Origin: Aquificota bacterium | GTDB lineage: Bacteria > Aquificota > Aquificia > Aquificales > Hydrogenothermaceae | DNA: 64,000 nucleotides | NCBI GenBank assembly: GCA_013153635.1 | Contig: JAADDZ010000014.1 | Span: 130,341-194,340, forward strand | Direction of reading: 5' to 3' | Shown: piece after piece, positions 16,787 through 25,461 of the stretch | Numbering within the stretch: the first letter of the stretch is position 1 | Layout of the letters: each line of letters starts with the position of its first letter | Notes under the pieces: generated by a model | What the model was told of the DNA's origin: nothing | Database searches by the model: none | What the model saw: the letters and a program-made list of their open reading frames with translations, nothing else | Translations under genes and position numbers: made by a program

Positions 16787-17662
16787 ATGAGTAAAGATTT
16801 TGGAAATTTTGACAGTATTCTTATCATAGGGCTTGGACTTATAGGTGGTTCTTTGGCTCTTTCTCTGAAAGAGGAAGGTTTTACAGGAACCATATATGGA
16901 TACGACCTTAGCAAAGAAAGAATTCAAACTGCCCAAGAGTTAAACGCTATTGATAAAGGTTTTAGCAAGCTAGAAGAGATACCTTGGGACAAGATAGATT
17001 TGGTCATACTAGCTACCCCAGTAAGAACATTTGAAAAGATAGCAAAACAGATAAAGCCTTTTTTAAATTCTAGTACTGTAGTTTCTGATGTTGGAAGTGT
17101 AAAAGGAGACCTTATTGAAAATCTATCTAATATCCTAAAACCAAACACCTTTATAGGTATTCACCCAATAGCTGGAACAGAAAAAGAAGGTATAGAAAAT
17201 GCGGTAGTGGGACTTTTCAAGGGAGCAAAAGTTATCATCACTCCTACCAAAGAAAGCAAAGATGCTCAAAGATTAAAAAAGCTATGGGAAGATTTAGGTT
17301 CAAAAGTAGAAGTTATGAACCCACACACCCATGATTTTGTTTTTGCAAGTGTATCTCATTTACCTCATGCGGTAGCATTTGCTCTCGTTGATGCTCTTAT
17401 AAAACTCTCAAAAGAAACAGGTATCGACCTTTTCTCTTACCCCGGAGGAGGTTTTAAAGATTTTACAAGAATTGCCGCTAGCTCTCCTACAGTATGGAAA
17501 GATATTTTTATAGAAAACAAAAAAGATGTGATTCATGCTATAGATGAGTTCACAAAGTCCCTTCAAGAACTAAAAAAGTACATACAAGAAGAAAACCAAG
17601 AAAAATTAATAGAACTTCTATCAGAAAGTAGAGAAAAGAGGTTGTCCCTTGATAAAAGCTGA
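16787..17662 (+). CDS. tyrA: Prephenate dehydrogenase
   Basis: Oxidative decarboxylation of prephenate to 4-hydroxyphenylpyruvate in tyrosine synthesis. It has 291 residues. An N-terminal Rossmann fold ([21 protein letters not shown]), the DVGSVKG segment and the substrate-binding histidine in [13 protein letters not shown] are visible, followed by the helical C-terminal domain ([13 protein letters not shown]). There is no fused chorismate mutase or ACT domain. It lies tightly after the Usp gene and overlaps pyrD by 14 bases. Confidence 0.93.
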   Translation: MSKDFGNFDSILIIGLGLIGGSLALSLKEEGFTGTIYGYDLSKERIQTAQELNAIDKGFSKLEEIPWDKIDLVILATPVRTFEKIAKQIKPFLNSSTVVSDVGSVKGDLIENLSNILKPNTFIGIHPIAGTEKEGIENAVVGLFKGAKVIITPTKESKDAQRLKKLWEDLGSKVEVMNPHTHDFVFASVSHLPHAVAFALVDALIKLSKETGIDLFSYPGGGFKDFTRIAASSPTVWKDIFIENKKDVIHAIDEFTKSLQELKKYIQEENQEKLIELLSESREKRLSLDKS

Positions 17663-18593
17663 AAAAGACTCTCTATCCTATGAACTCTTTGGTATAAAGT
17701 TTAAAAACCCTATCTGGACTGCTTCTGGCTGTTTTAGTTACGGCTTAGAAGTATCAAAACTGTACGATTTATCAAAACTTGGAGCTATCGTAGTAAAGGG
17801 TCTGTCTTATAAAGAGAGGAAAGGAAATCCCCCAGAAAGGATAGTAGAGACCCCTGCTGGAATGTTAAACTCTATAGGACTTCAAAATCCGGGAGTAAAA
17901 AAATTTGTTGATGAAATACTACCAAGTTTGAGACAGTACGATACTGTTATCTTTGCCAATGTTTTTGGAGAAGACGAGGAAGAATATATAGCGGTAGCTG
18001 AAGAATTAGACAAAGCTGATGGGGTACATGGACTAGAGCTGAATGTATCCTGTCCAAATGTAAAAAAAGGAGGAATTGCATTTGGAAGTGACCCCCAAAC
18101 CCTTTATGACCTAGTTTCTAAACTGAAAAAGGTAACTCAAAAACCTCTTCTTGTAAAACTAAGCCCAAATGTTACAAACATACTAGATACAGCCCAAGCC
18201 TGTATTAGTGCTAACGCCGATGGTCTTGTACTGATAAATACCCTTCTTGGCATGGCTATAGACACAGAAAAAGAAGAGCCAATTTTAGCTACAAAAACAG
18301 GAGGTTTGTCTGGACCAGCTATCCTTCCCATCGCTGTTAGAATGATATACCAAGTGTACGAAAAATACAAAACCAGCACCACAATAATAGGTGTAGGAGG
18401 GATAACTACAACTCAAGATGCTCTCCAGCACATACTAGCAGGAGCGATAGCTGTCCAGATAGGAACTGCCAACTTTTATGACCCTTATTCTCCTCTAAAA
18501 ATCATAGAAGGACTAAAAGAACATATCCATAAAAAAGGATATTCTCACTATCTAGAATTAGTAGGAAAAGCTCACAAACTAAAAATAAAATAA
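17649..18593 (+). CDS. pyrD: Dihydroorotate dehydrogenase, class 1B catalytic subunit
   Basis: Oxidises dihydroorotate to orotate in pyrimidine synthesis, using FMN. It has 314 residues. Class 1 features are [39 protein letters not shown] and the active-site cysteine in [14 protein letters not shown]. The Cys, rather than Ser, places it in class 1. The 1B assignment, which normally needs a PyrK electron-transfer partner, comes from overall pattern; pyrK is not in the window. Start is TTG 17649, inside the end of tyrA. Confidence 0.92.
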   Translation: MIKAEKDSLSYELFGIKFKNPIWTASGCFSYGLEVSKLYDLSKLGAIVVKGLSYKERKGNPPERIVETPAGMLNSIGLQNPGVKKFVDEILPSLRQYDTVIFANVFGEDEEEYIAVAEELDKADGVHGLELNVSCPNVKKGGIAFGSDPQTLYDLVSKLKKVTQKPLLVKLSPNVTNILDTAQACISANADGLVLINTLLGMAIDTEKEEPILATKTGGLSGPAILPIAVRMIYQVYEKYKTSTTIIGVGGITTTQDALQHILAGAIAVQIGTANFYDPYSPLKIIEGLKEHIHKKGYSHYLELVGKAHKLKIK

Positions 18594-18597
18594 ATCC

Positions 18598-19095
18598 CTA
18601 TATGTGAGCTTTTATCAAAGATATAATCTCATTGATGTCTTCATCACTTAACTTTCCACTTTTTTTGTATATGAGCTTACCATCTTTATCGAAGATAAGA
18701 ACATTGTAGTCATCGTCCTTTAATCCCCATTTTTTCACAAAAACTTTGTTATTATCTTTTACATATATGGTATCTGGAAACTCTTTTTGTTTCTTTTTGA
18801 GAATTTTACTTAGTACAAATTTTGGAAGCCATGTTGCCTTCATATTGATAATCACGATAGAGCCGAATTTTTCTTTGTCAAAATTTTGTTTTTTTAAAAT
18901 CTCTATAAGATTTTTGTTTAATTTTCTCACATCAGGGTCAACGTAAAGAACGAGATACACTTTTCCCTTTATCATCTGCGTAGAAAAAGGTTTTCCATCT
19001 ACAAAACCTCCCTCTTTGCCAGAGAGTTTTATCTCTGGTGGAACAAAACCTACACTCAACGTAAAAGCCATAACTAATGAAAGAAAAAGCCCCAT
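18598..19095 (-). CDS. YtfJ-family periplasmic protein
   Basis: 165 residues. The start at ATG 19095 follows AAGGAGA and yields a clean signal peptide (MGLFLSLVMAFTLSVGF); a longer reading from 19152 would bury it. The rest matches the thioredoxin-fold YtfJ family: GKVYLVLYVDPD, IINMKATWLPKFVLSKILKKKQKEFP (split here only for length), and the C-terminal FDKDGKLIYKKSGKLSDEDINEIISLI. No CxxC is present, so it is not a classical thioredoxin. The family's function is poorly defined. It is convergent with pyrD, four bases apart. Confidence 0.75.
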   Translation of the reverse strand: MGLFLSLVMAFTLSVGFVPPEIKLSGKEGGFVDGKPFSTQMIKGKVYLVLYVDPDVRKLNKNLIEILKKQNFDKEKFGSIVIINMKATWLPKFVLSKILKKKQKEFPDTIYVKDNNKVFVKKWGLKDDDYNVLIFDKDGKLIYKKSGKLSDEDINEIISLIKAHI

Positions 19096-19130
19096 ACTTA
19101 TCTCCTTAAAATTTTTATTAAATTTTAACT

Positions 19131-19139
19131 TGATATAAT
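19131..19139 (+). promoter_or_regulatory. Extended -10 promoter for ilvE
   Basis: TGATATAAT, a consensus -10 with upstream TG, 38 bases before the ilvE start, in the divergent gap with the ytfJ-like gene. No clear -35 is present. Confidence 0.55.
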
Positions 19140-19176
19140 AATTTAACCACAAGAAATTTTTGGAGGAATTAGAATC

Positions 19177-20082
19177 TTGGAGTACATATACTTTGAGGGG
19201 AAACTAGTACCTGAAAACGAAGCAAAAATCAGCATCAAAACAAACTCCTTCCACTACGGTACTGCTGTTTTTGAAGGGATAAGAGCTTATTACGACCATG
19301 AAAAAGACAAGATGTACGGTCTTTTTTTTAAAGAACATTACCAAAGGCTTTTTCAAAATATGAAAGTTCTGAATATGAAAATAGATGAAAGCATCGACCA
19401 ACTAGTTGATATTACAAAAGAATTAATAAGAAAAAATAATATAAAAAATGATATATACATAAGACCTATCGTTTACTTTTGTGACCTAAAAATAAGTCCT
19501 AAGCTAATAGGATACAACGCCAAAATAGCCATCTACACATATCCTTTAGGGGATTATATAGACATCAATCAAGGAGTAAAAGCGGTAGTATCTTCATGGA
19601 AAAGATTAAATGACAATATGATACCCCCTAGGTTAAAAGTAGCTGGAGCTTATGTAAATAGTGCTTTCTCAAAAACAGAGGCTATCCTAGCAGGAGCAGA
19701 TGAAGCTATAGTACTTAACGAAAAAGGTTTTGTTTCTGAAGGGAGTGCAGAGAACATATTTATCGTGAGAAATGAAAAACTCATAACCCCTCCTGTAAGT
19801 GATGATATTTTAGAAGGCATTACTAGATGGGCGGTTATCCAGATAGCCAAAGACTTAGGATACAAAGTAGAAGAAAGGCATATAGCGAGAACAGAACTGT
19901 ACGTAGCAGACGAAGTCTTTTTCTGTGGTACTGGCGCTCAAGTGTCTCCTGTAGTAGAGATAGACCATAGGAGTGTAGGAGATGGGAAACCGGGAAAAAT
20001 CACAAAAGAGATACAGAATGTATATTTCAAGGCTGTAAAAGGAAAAATCGAAAAATATAAAAACTGGATAATAGAAATCTAA
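19177..20082 (+). CDS. ilvE: Branched-chain amino acid aminotransferase
   Basis: PLP enzyme for the last step of Val, Leu and Ile synthesis; fold class IV. It has 301 residues. Segments include SFHYGTAVFEGIRAYY, the YIRPIVY region, KVAGAYVNSAFSKTEAILAGADEAIVLNEKGFVSEGSAENIF (given in parts; the Lys of KVAG is not the PLP lysine) and DDILEGITR. Start is TTG 19177 with GGAGG upstream. Two genes of unknown function follow within 1 base each. Confidence 0.93.
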   Translation: MEYIYFEGKLVPENEAKISIKTNSFHYGTAVFEGIRAYYDHEKDKMYGLFFKEHYQRLFQNMKVLNMKIDESIDQLVDITKELIRKNNIKNDIYIRPIVYFCDLKISPKLIGYNAKIAIYTYPLGDYIDINQGVKAVVSSWKRLNDNMIPPRLKVAGAYVNSAFSKTEAILAGADEAIVLNEKGFVSEGSAENIFIVRNEKLITPPVSDDILEGITRWAVIQIAKDLGYKVEERHIARTELYVADEVFFCGTGAQVSPVVEIDHRSVGDGKPGKITKEIQNVYFKAVKGKIEKYKNWIIEI

Positions 20083-20083
20083 A

Positions 20084-21091
20084 TTGAAACTAGACAGATA
20101 TATAAAACAAGACCTAGAAAAGACTTTTAATATAAAAATAAATAGGGAGATTTTCTCCAAAGAGATATTTTTCTACCAAAAGACAAAATCTTCGAAAGAA
20201 AAACTAAACTCCAGATTTGGAGTTCTATATCCAAAAGAGATAAACAATCAAAGCAGTTTTCAAATTGAAAAGGTTTTCCCTTTTATACTTAATGAAAAAC
20301 CTAAGATGCTAGAACACAGACTCTTAATAACTCCCTATCTATCAGAAAGGGAGCTAAAATTTTTAACCCTCTTTAATATAGATAGTGTAATTACTGAAAA
20401 ATTACAGATAAATACACCTTTAAAGGTTTTTGACATTCCTGTCCTAGAAACCAAAAATATAGAAAAACTGAATATAGAAAAACTATCCTATAAAAGGAAA
20501 ACAAAAGAGATAAGCGGAACAAACCTGTTTTTTGATTTTGGTTATGGAAATTACTATTTCCTCATAGTACTACCTTACGATTCTCTAGAACAGTCTCTAA
20601 AAAATCTCAACTTTATTGGAAGCTACAAAGTTACAAAAGAGTTAATAAGACGAATCTTTGAAGTATCTGCACCAAAAGGTTACAGAATAAGATTTTTGTT
20701 TTGTGACCATGCTTATCACAACAACATTGGACTAGTAGAGCATATCAAAAATATAAACACAGATAAGATATTGGCTGTAATGAATCTACAAGATACTGGA
20801 TTAGGAAATGAAAAACTGATAACCAAAAATTATAGATACTTACTTGATGAGTACACCCAAAGGAAGATAATCAAAATAGCAAACAAAATAGGAGAAAGTA
20901 TAAAAAGTACAGTAATGGACGATTTTTCAAATATAGATTTGATAATAAAGGATATTCCTATTATCTGGTTCTACTCTTTCCCAAATAGATACAAAACATC
21001 TCTCCATTACAATTTTTTACCAAAAATTTATACCAAAAAAATTTCCTATATACTATTTTCAATAATAAAAAATCTATACAGAGACATCTAA
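20084..21091 (+). CDS. M28-peptidase-like protein, metal ligands apparently lost
   Basis: 335 residues, TTG start two bases after ilvE. No signal peptide. I do not recognise it outright, but the second half follows the layout of M28 aminopeptidases: a strand then PYDS where M28 has HxDS, IRFLFCDHAY where M28 has IRFVFFDxEE, KILAVMNLQDTGLG where M28 has VINLDMVG, and near the end IKDIPIIWFYSFPNRYKTSLHYN where M28 has GIPAxxFFTGxHxDYHT. Most zinc ligands are replaced, so if the relationship is real it is probably not a peptidase. The resemblance is judged by eye. It forms a unit with the membrane protein after it. Confidence 0.65.
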   Translation: MKLDRYIKQDLEKTFNIKINREIFSKEIFFYQKTKSSKEKLNSRFGVLYPKEINNQSSFQIEKVFPFILNEKPKMLEHRLLITPYLSERELKFLTLFNIDSVITEKLQINTPLKVFDIPVLETKNIEKLNIEKLSYKRKTKEISGTNLFFDFGYGNYYFLIVLPYDSLEQSLKNLNFIGSYKVTKELIRRIFEVSAPKGYRIRFLFCDHAYHNNIGLVEHIKNINTDKILAVMNLQDTGLGNEKLITKNYRYLLDEYTQRKIIKIANKIGESIKSTVMDDFSNIDLIIKDIPIIWFYSFPNRYKTSLHYNFLPKIYTKKISYILFSIIKNLYRDI

Positions 21092-21976
21092 ATGGTTTTT
21101 GACATAGGAATTCGAATATTAATAGTACTAACAACACTACTTTTGATATTTTATGAACAGTTAGACTATAAGATACCCTTTTTAGTGTTAACCTTATTTT
21201 ATATATCATCTATTTTTGTTTTACTATCTTTCTCAAGAGAAAAACCTTTAAAATTCCTCATATTCCTAGTAGATATCATATTTATATCAACTTTTTCTTA
21301 CCTTACATCTTACCCAGAAATCGCTCTTTTTATATTCCCATTGGCTATAAATTTCTTAGAAAACAAAAAAAACATTATACAGTTCTCTATCTTTGCTTTG
21401 ATTCCTGTCCTAGTAGGTATATATATATCTGGATTTTCAGAAATAGCTTTTATAACTATATATCTAGCCTTTATCATTTCTTTTATAGGTTTTTATTCCA
21501 AACTAAACAAAGAAAAGCAGACCATAGATAAAATAAAATCAAACATGGAAAACCTATACGTACAAAATCTGGAACTTCAAGATGAAATAACCAAATACAA
21601 ACATCTACAAGATATATATGACCTAACTATAAAACTAAACGAAAGGAAAATATCCTTACAAGCATACCTAACAGCTGTATATGAACTAACAAACACAAAA
21701 GGAATAGTCTTTTATGACTTTTTAGGAAAAAAATGTATATCTATAGGGAATCTAGAGTGTAAAAAAGATATTCCAAAATATCTAACTACCGGTTTTAATG
21801 TTTTACAAGATACCAAAGTAAACAAAGAACTGCTCACAAAGTACATAATATCCTTTTCTGTAGAAAACAAAAACAACATTCACGGCTTTCTACTATTAGG
21901 TTACGAATCTTTAGACGAAGAAGAGCTAAATATTATAAAAACGATATTTATAGGAATAAAATCTTATCACTGCTAA
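21092..21976 (+). CDS. Membrane protein with coiled coil and possible GAF-like domain
   Basis: 294 residues. About five hydrophobic segments fill residues 5-150. A predicted coiled coil follows (KEKQTIDKIKSNMENLYVQNLELQDEITKYKHL, about 155-190). The soluble C-terminal part (about 195-294: LTAVYELTNTKGIVFYDF ... NIHGFLLLGYESLDEEELNIIKTI) has the feel of a GAF domain, without a kinase, GGDEF or phosphatase output. It starts immediately after the M28-like gene, so the pair may form one membrane-associated complex. Function unknown. Confidence 0.65.
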   Translation: MVFDIGIRILIVLTTLLLIFYEQLDYKIPFLVLTLFYISSIFVLLSFSREKPLKFLIFLVDIIFISTFSYLTSYPEIALFIFPLAINFLENKKNIIQFSIFALIPVLVGIYISGFSEIAFITIYLAFIISFIGFYSKLNKEKQTIDKIKSNMENLYVQNLELQDEITKYKHLQDIYDLTIKLNERKISLQAYLTAVYELTNTKGIVFYDFLGKKCISIGNLECKKDIPKYLTTGFNVLQDTKVNKELLTKYIISFSVENKNNIHGFLLLGYESLDEEELNIIKTIFIGIKSYHC

Positions 21977-22626
21977 TAAAGAGTTACAGCTACTTTTAAC
22001 TCGTCTAAAAATCTATCTCTTGGAATCTCCACCGCTCCAAAATTAGCTAGATAGTTAGAAGAGACCTGACAGTCTATAAAATGAAAACCTTCTTTCTCTA
22101 ATTTTTTAACAAGATGTACAAACGCAACTTTTGATGCATCTGAAACCCTAGAGAACATAGACTCTCCAAAGAACACTTTTCCAATAACAACCCCATATAA
22201 ACCACCTACTAATTGACCATCTAGATACGTTTCTACACTTTGAGCATAACCAAGAAGATAGAGTTTTTTGTATGCTTCTATAATCTCTGGTAATATCCAT
22301 GTACCATTTTGCCCCTTTCTAGGGATTTTTGAACAGTTCCTTATCACCTGTTCAAAATCTCTATTAAAATAAACTTCAAATTTATCCTTTTTTAGAACCT
22401 TTTTTAAACTTCTAGAGATTTTTAAATCTTTGGGATAGAGTACCATTCTTGGGTCTGGACTCCACCACAAAATAGGGTCTCCTTCACTATACCACGGAAA
22501 GATGCCCATTTTGTAAGCATCAAGAAGAGTTTGAGGAGATAAATCTCCTCCAATAGCAACTAAACCATTCTTCGATGCAAATCTAGGGTTAGGAAAGCTA
22601 TCTTCTAAATCTAGTATCTTAATCAT
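21973..22626 (-). CDS. aat: Leucyl/phenylalanyl-tRNA-protein transferase
   Basis: Adds Leu or Phe to N-terminal Lys/Arg of proteins, creating N-end-rule degradation signals. It has 217 residues from ATG 22626; a TTG two codons upstream is less likely. Family hallmarks are FPNPRFASKNGLVAIGGDLSPQTLLDAY, GIFPWYSEGDPILWWSPDPRMVL and GLYGVVIGKVFFGESMFS. It is convergent with the preceding gene, with a 4-base overlap. Confidence 0.95.
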   Translation of the reverse strand: MIKILDLEDSFPNPRFASKNGLVAIGGDLSPQTLLDAYKMGIFPWYSEGDPILWWSPDPRMVLYPKDLKISRSLKKVLKKDKFEVYFNRDFEQVIRNCSKIPRKGQNGTWILPEIIEAYKKLYLLGYAQSVETYLDGQLVGGLYGVVIGKVFFGESMFSRVSDASKVAFVHLVKKLEKEGFHFIDCQVSSNYLANFGAVEIPRDRFLDELKVAVTLY

Positions 22627-22672
22627 AAACAAAATTTAATCTTTTTATTAAAATTTTGCAAAATTTTCATAT

Positions 22673-22678
22673 TATAAT
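22673..22678 (+). promoter_or_regulatory. Probable -10 of the thrC promoter
   Basis: A consensus TATAAT 40 bases before the thrC ATG, in the divergent aat-thrC gap. The best -35-like sequence (TTAAAA, 22648-22653) is at a loose 19-base spacing. The short leader holds no visible attenuator or riboswitch. Confidence 0.4.
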
Positions 22679-22717
22679 AATATCTCTTACATAATTTACT
22701 TCGGAGGCTGTAACTAA

Positions 22718-23956
22718 ATGGCAAAAATCAAAGGATTAGCATGCAAAGAATGCGGAAGAGAATATCCAATAGAACCTATACATGTGTGTGAATTCTGTTT
22801 TGGACCACTAGAGGTAGTATATGATTACGAAGAAATCAAAAAAAATATATCAAGAGAAAAGATAGAAAAAGGTCCAAAATCATTATGGAGATACATAGAC
22901 CTACTTCCTGTAGAAAATGCTACAGTAGGTCTTTCAGCAGGATTTACCCCATTAATAAAAGCTGAAAATCTTGGAAAAGAATTAGGATTAAAAAATCTAT
23001 ACATAAAAGATGATTCTGTAAATCACCCTACCTTATCTTTCAAAGATAGAGTAGTAGCGGTTGCCCTATCCAAAGCAAAAGAGTTTGGATTTGATACAGC
23101 CGCTTGTGCTTCTACTGGGAATTTAGCAAACTCTGTATCAGCTCTGGCTTCGTCATCAGGAATGAAATGTTTTGTATTTATACCTTCAAACTTAGAAACC
23201 AATAAAATAATCGGTTCTCTAGTGTTTGACCCAGTTGTCGTTGCAGTAGACGGGAATTATGACGATGTAAACAGGCTATCATCAGAAATAGCAAATGAAT
23301 TTGGGTGGGCATTTGTAAACATAAACGTGAGACCTTACTATTCAGAAGGCTCAAAAACTCTAGCTTTTGAGGTGGCAGAACAGCTTGGGTGGAAATCCCC
23401 AGATGCAGTAGTAGCTCCACTAGCTTCAGGTTCTCTATACACCAAGATATGGAAAGGTTTTAATGAGCTAAAAGAAGTAGGTTTGATAAATGATAAACCT
23501 CCAAGAATGTACGGAGCCCAAGCATCTGGTTGCAGTCCAATATACGAAGCATTCAAAGAAGGTAGAGATTGGATAAAGCCTGTAAAACCAGACACAATAG
23601 CAAAATCTATAGCTATTGGAAACCCTGCAGATGGTCCTTATGCAGTAAAAGTCGCTAAAGAAAGCAAAGGAGACATGGAAATCGCAACAAATGAAGAAAT
23701 CATAGAAGGAATCAAACTCCTAGCAAAAACAGAGGGTATCTTTACAGAGACCGCTGGAGGTACAACGATAGCGGTACTAAAAAAATTCGCAGAAAAAGGT
23801 GTATTCAATCCAGAAGAAATCATAGTAGCCTATGTAACAGGAAACGGTTATAAAACAATGGAAGTCCTTGAAGGACATCTAAAATCACCTATACATATAA
23901 AACCATCTCTTCACGAATTTAAAGAAAAAGTTATCGGTCAAACAGTAAAAGGATAA
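22718..23956 (+). CDS. thrC: Threonine synthase
   Basis: PLP enzyme converting O-phosphohomoserine to threonine. It has 412 residues. It opens with a zinc-ribbon-like segment (LACKECGREYPIEPIHVCEFCFGPLE), seen in many bacterial and archaeal threonine synthases. The PLP lysine lies in HPTLSFKDRVVAVAL, with SCxSTGN-type CASTGNLANS binding phosphate. The downstream ubiquitin-like and NIL genes suggest that this operon also touches sulfur amino-acid synthesis, since homoserine derivatives feed both threonine and methionine. Confidence 0.95.
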   Translation: MAKIKGLACKECGREYPIEPIHVCEFCFGPLEVVYDYEEIKKNISREKIEKGPKSLWRYIDLLPVENATVGLSAGFTPLIKAENLGKELGLKNLYIKDDSVNHPTLSFKDRVVAVALSKAKEFGFDTAACASTGNLANSVSALASSSGMKCFVFIPSNLETNKIIGSLVFDPVVVAVDGNYDDVNRLSSEIANEFGWAFVNINVRPYYSEGSKTLAFEVAEQLGWKSPDAVVAPLASGSLYTKIWKGFNELKEVGLINDKPPRMYGAQASGCSPIYEAFKEGRDWIKPVKPDTIAKSIAIGNPADGPYAVKVAKESKGDMEIATNEEIIEGIKLLAKTEGIFTETAGGTTIAVLKKFAEKGVFNPEEIIVAYVTGNGYKTMEVLEGHLKSPIHIKPSLHEFKEKVIGQTVKG

Positions 23957-23969
23957 AAGGAGGAATGAA

Positions 23970-24248
23970 ATGGCAGTAACAGTAAGAATACCAACAGCTT
24001 TAAGGAGAATAACCCAAGGACAAGGAGAAGTCCAGATAGAAGCTTCTACAATAGGTGAACTTATCGAAAAACTAGAAGAAGAATTCCCGGGAATAAAAGA
24101 AAGACTAGTAGACGAAAATGGAGAAATTAGAAAGTTTGTAAACTTTTTTGTAAACGACGAAGACATAAGGTTTTTACAAGGCAAAGACACACCACTAAAA
24201 GAAGGAGATGTAGTATCTATAATACCTGCAATAGCAGGAGGAAAATGA
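23970..24248 (+). CDS. MoaD/ThiS-family ubiquitin-like sulfur-carrier protein
   Basis: 92 residues with a beta-grasp fold: TVRIPTALRRITQGQGEVQIEA, IGELIEKLEEEFPGIKERL, and a C-terminal GDVVSIIPAIAGGK. The Gly-Gly needed for thiocarboxylate formation is present, but followed by a lysine, so a terminal residue may have to be removed for activation. Sulfur carriers next to threonine or cysteine/methionine genes (CysO- or HcyD-like) are known in several bacteria. It overlaps the next gene by 4 bases. Its exact target pathway (methionine, cysteine or molybdopterin) cannot be set from sequence alone. Confidence 0.85.
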   Translation: MAVTVRIPTALRRITQGQGEVQIEASTIGELIEKLEEEFPGIKERLVDENGEIRKFVNFFVNDEDIRFLQGKDTPLKEGDVVSIIPAIAGGK

Positions 24249-24490
24249 TGAACTCTATGAAACTTAAATTAATCTATCCAGAAGAAAAAATAAAAGAGCC
24301 AATCCTAAGCAAGTTATGTAAAACCTTCGATGTAGACATCAACATCAGAAAGGCAAATGTACAAGAGAATATCGGTTGGCTAGAACTAGAACTAATAGGA
24401 ACAGAAGAAGAGATAGAAAAAGCTATGGACTGGCTTATAAAACAAGGTATAGAAGTATCCCCTTTAGAAGGACAGGTATTTACTGAATAA
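24245..24490 (+). CDS. NIL-domain protein
   Basis: 81 residues forming a single NIL domain: KLKLIYPEEKIKEPILSKLCKTFDVDINIRKANVQENIGWLELELIGTEEEIEKAMDWL, here read as a ferredoxin-like fold. The domain is otherwise found at the C-terminus of MetN methionine importers and in homocysteine-forming DUF39 proteins, where it is thought to sense or handle sulfur amino acids. Overlaps of 4 bases upstream and 1 base (TAATG) downstream place it tightly in the thrC operon. Confidence 0.85.
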   Translation: MMNSMKLKLIYPEEKIKEPILSKLCKTFDVDINIRKANVQENIGWLELELIGTEEEIEKAMDWLIKQGIEVSPLEGQVFTE

Positions 24491-25461
24491 TGCCACTGAA
24501 AATAGCGGTAATAGACATAGGAACATACTCTACAAGACTACTTATAAGTGGGATACATATCAAACAAACCTTTGAAGAAACTATCAAAAATATAGAAGAC
24601 ATTCTGTCAGTAGGGAGAATTACAGCCCTTGGTAGAGGAGTAAAAGAAACCAAACTCCTCCAAGAAGAAGCGATAAATGAAACTCTAACCATACTAAAAG
24701 AGTATGTACTCATAGCTCAAGAGCATCAGGTAGACAAAATTATTGGGTTTGCTACCCAAGCATGTAGAACAGCAAAAAATGGAGAAGAATTTTTAAAAAA
24801 AGTAAGAGAACTAGGAATAGATGTAACCCTTATAGATGGAGAAAAAGAGGCTTGTCTCTCTTTTTTAGCCACTGCCTTTGGCGTTTTACCAAAAAGTAGT
24901 TTTGTAGTAATAGACCAAGGAGGAGGGAGTACTGAATATGCATATGGAAAAAAAGATAATACTAACTACAAGCTGTTAAAATCTGAATCCTTTCCTTTTG
25001 GTATTGTAAATCTAACAGAACAATTTGTTAAACACGACCCTCCACTACAATCTGAACTAAGCCAGATGAAAAATCAGATAAAACCTTACATAGAAAAAGC
25101 CTATAGAGAAATGAAAGAAGCAGAAGAACTAATCGGACTTGGAGGAACGATAACCACCCTAGTAGCCCTAGAACATAACATATACCCATATTCTTCTCAA
25201 AAAGTCCATGGACAGATACTAACCAAAAAAACCATAGAAAAATGGCTAAAAAAACTCTCATCTTTAACCATAAAGCAAAGAAAAGCTATCCCAATAATAG
25301 AAGACAAAAGAGCAGAAGCGATAATAGCTGGTATAGTTATATTTGATACAACATTAGAAGTGTTCAAAAAAGAGAAACTAAAAGTTAGCGACTGGGGATT
25401 GAGACATGGAGCAGTGATAAAAGAAGTGATGAAGATTTTTGGGAGAAATAACACATGTTAA
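24490..25461 (+). CDS. Ppx/GppA-family phosphatase
   Basis: 323 residues of the ASKHA fold: KIAVIDIGTYSTRLLI (phosphate 1), IDQGGGSTEYAYG (phosphate 2, with the family's GGGS), and LIGLGGTITTLVAL. The family hydrolyses polyphosphate or the stringent-response nucleotide pppGpp; the two activities cannot be separated here. It is the short form lacking the HD-like C-terminal domain of long exopolyphosphatases. The 3' end overlaps hisC by 7 bases. Confidence 0.88.
   Translation: MPLKIAVIDIGTYSTRLLISGIHIKQTFEETIKNIEDILSVGRITALGRGVKETKLLQEEAINETLTILKEYVLIAQEHQVDKIIGFATQACRTAKNGEEFLKKVRELGIDVTLIDGEKEACLSFLATAFGVLPKSSFVVIDQGGGSTEYAYGKKDNTNYKLLKSESFPFGIVNLTEQFVKHDPPLQSELSQMKNQIKPYIEKAYREMKEAEELIGLGGTITTLVALEHNIYPYSSQKVHGQILTKKTIEKWLKKLSSLTIKQRKAIPIIEDKRAEAIIAGIVIFDTTLEVFKKEKLKVSDWGLRHGAVIKEVMKIFGRNNTC

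Noticed and set aside
22633-22717. T-box or threonine attenuator before thrC
   Set aside because: The leader is under 45 bases and shows no specifier stem or terminator.
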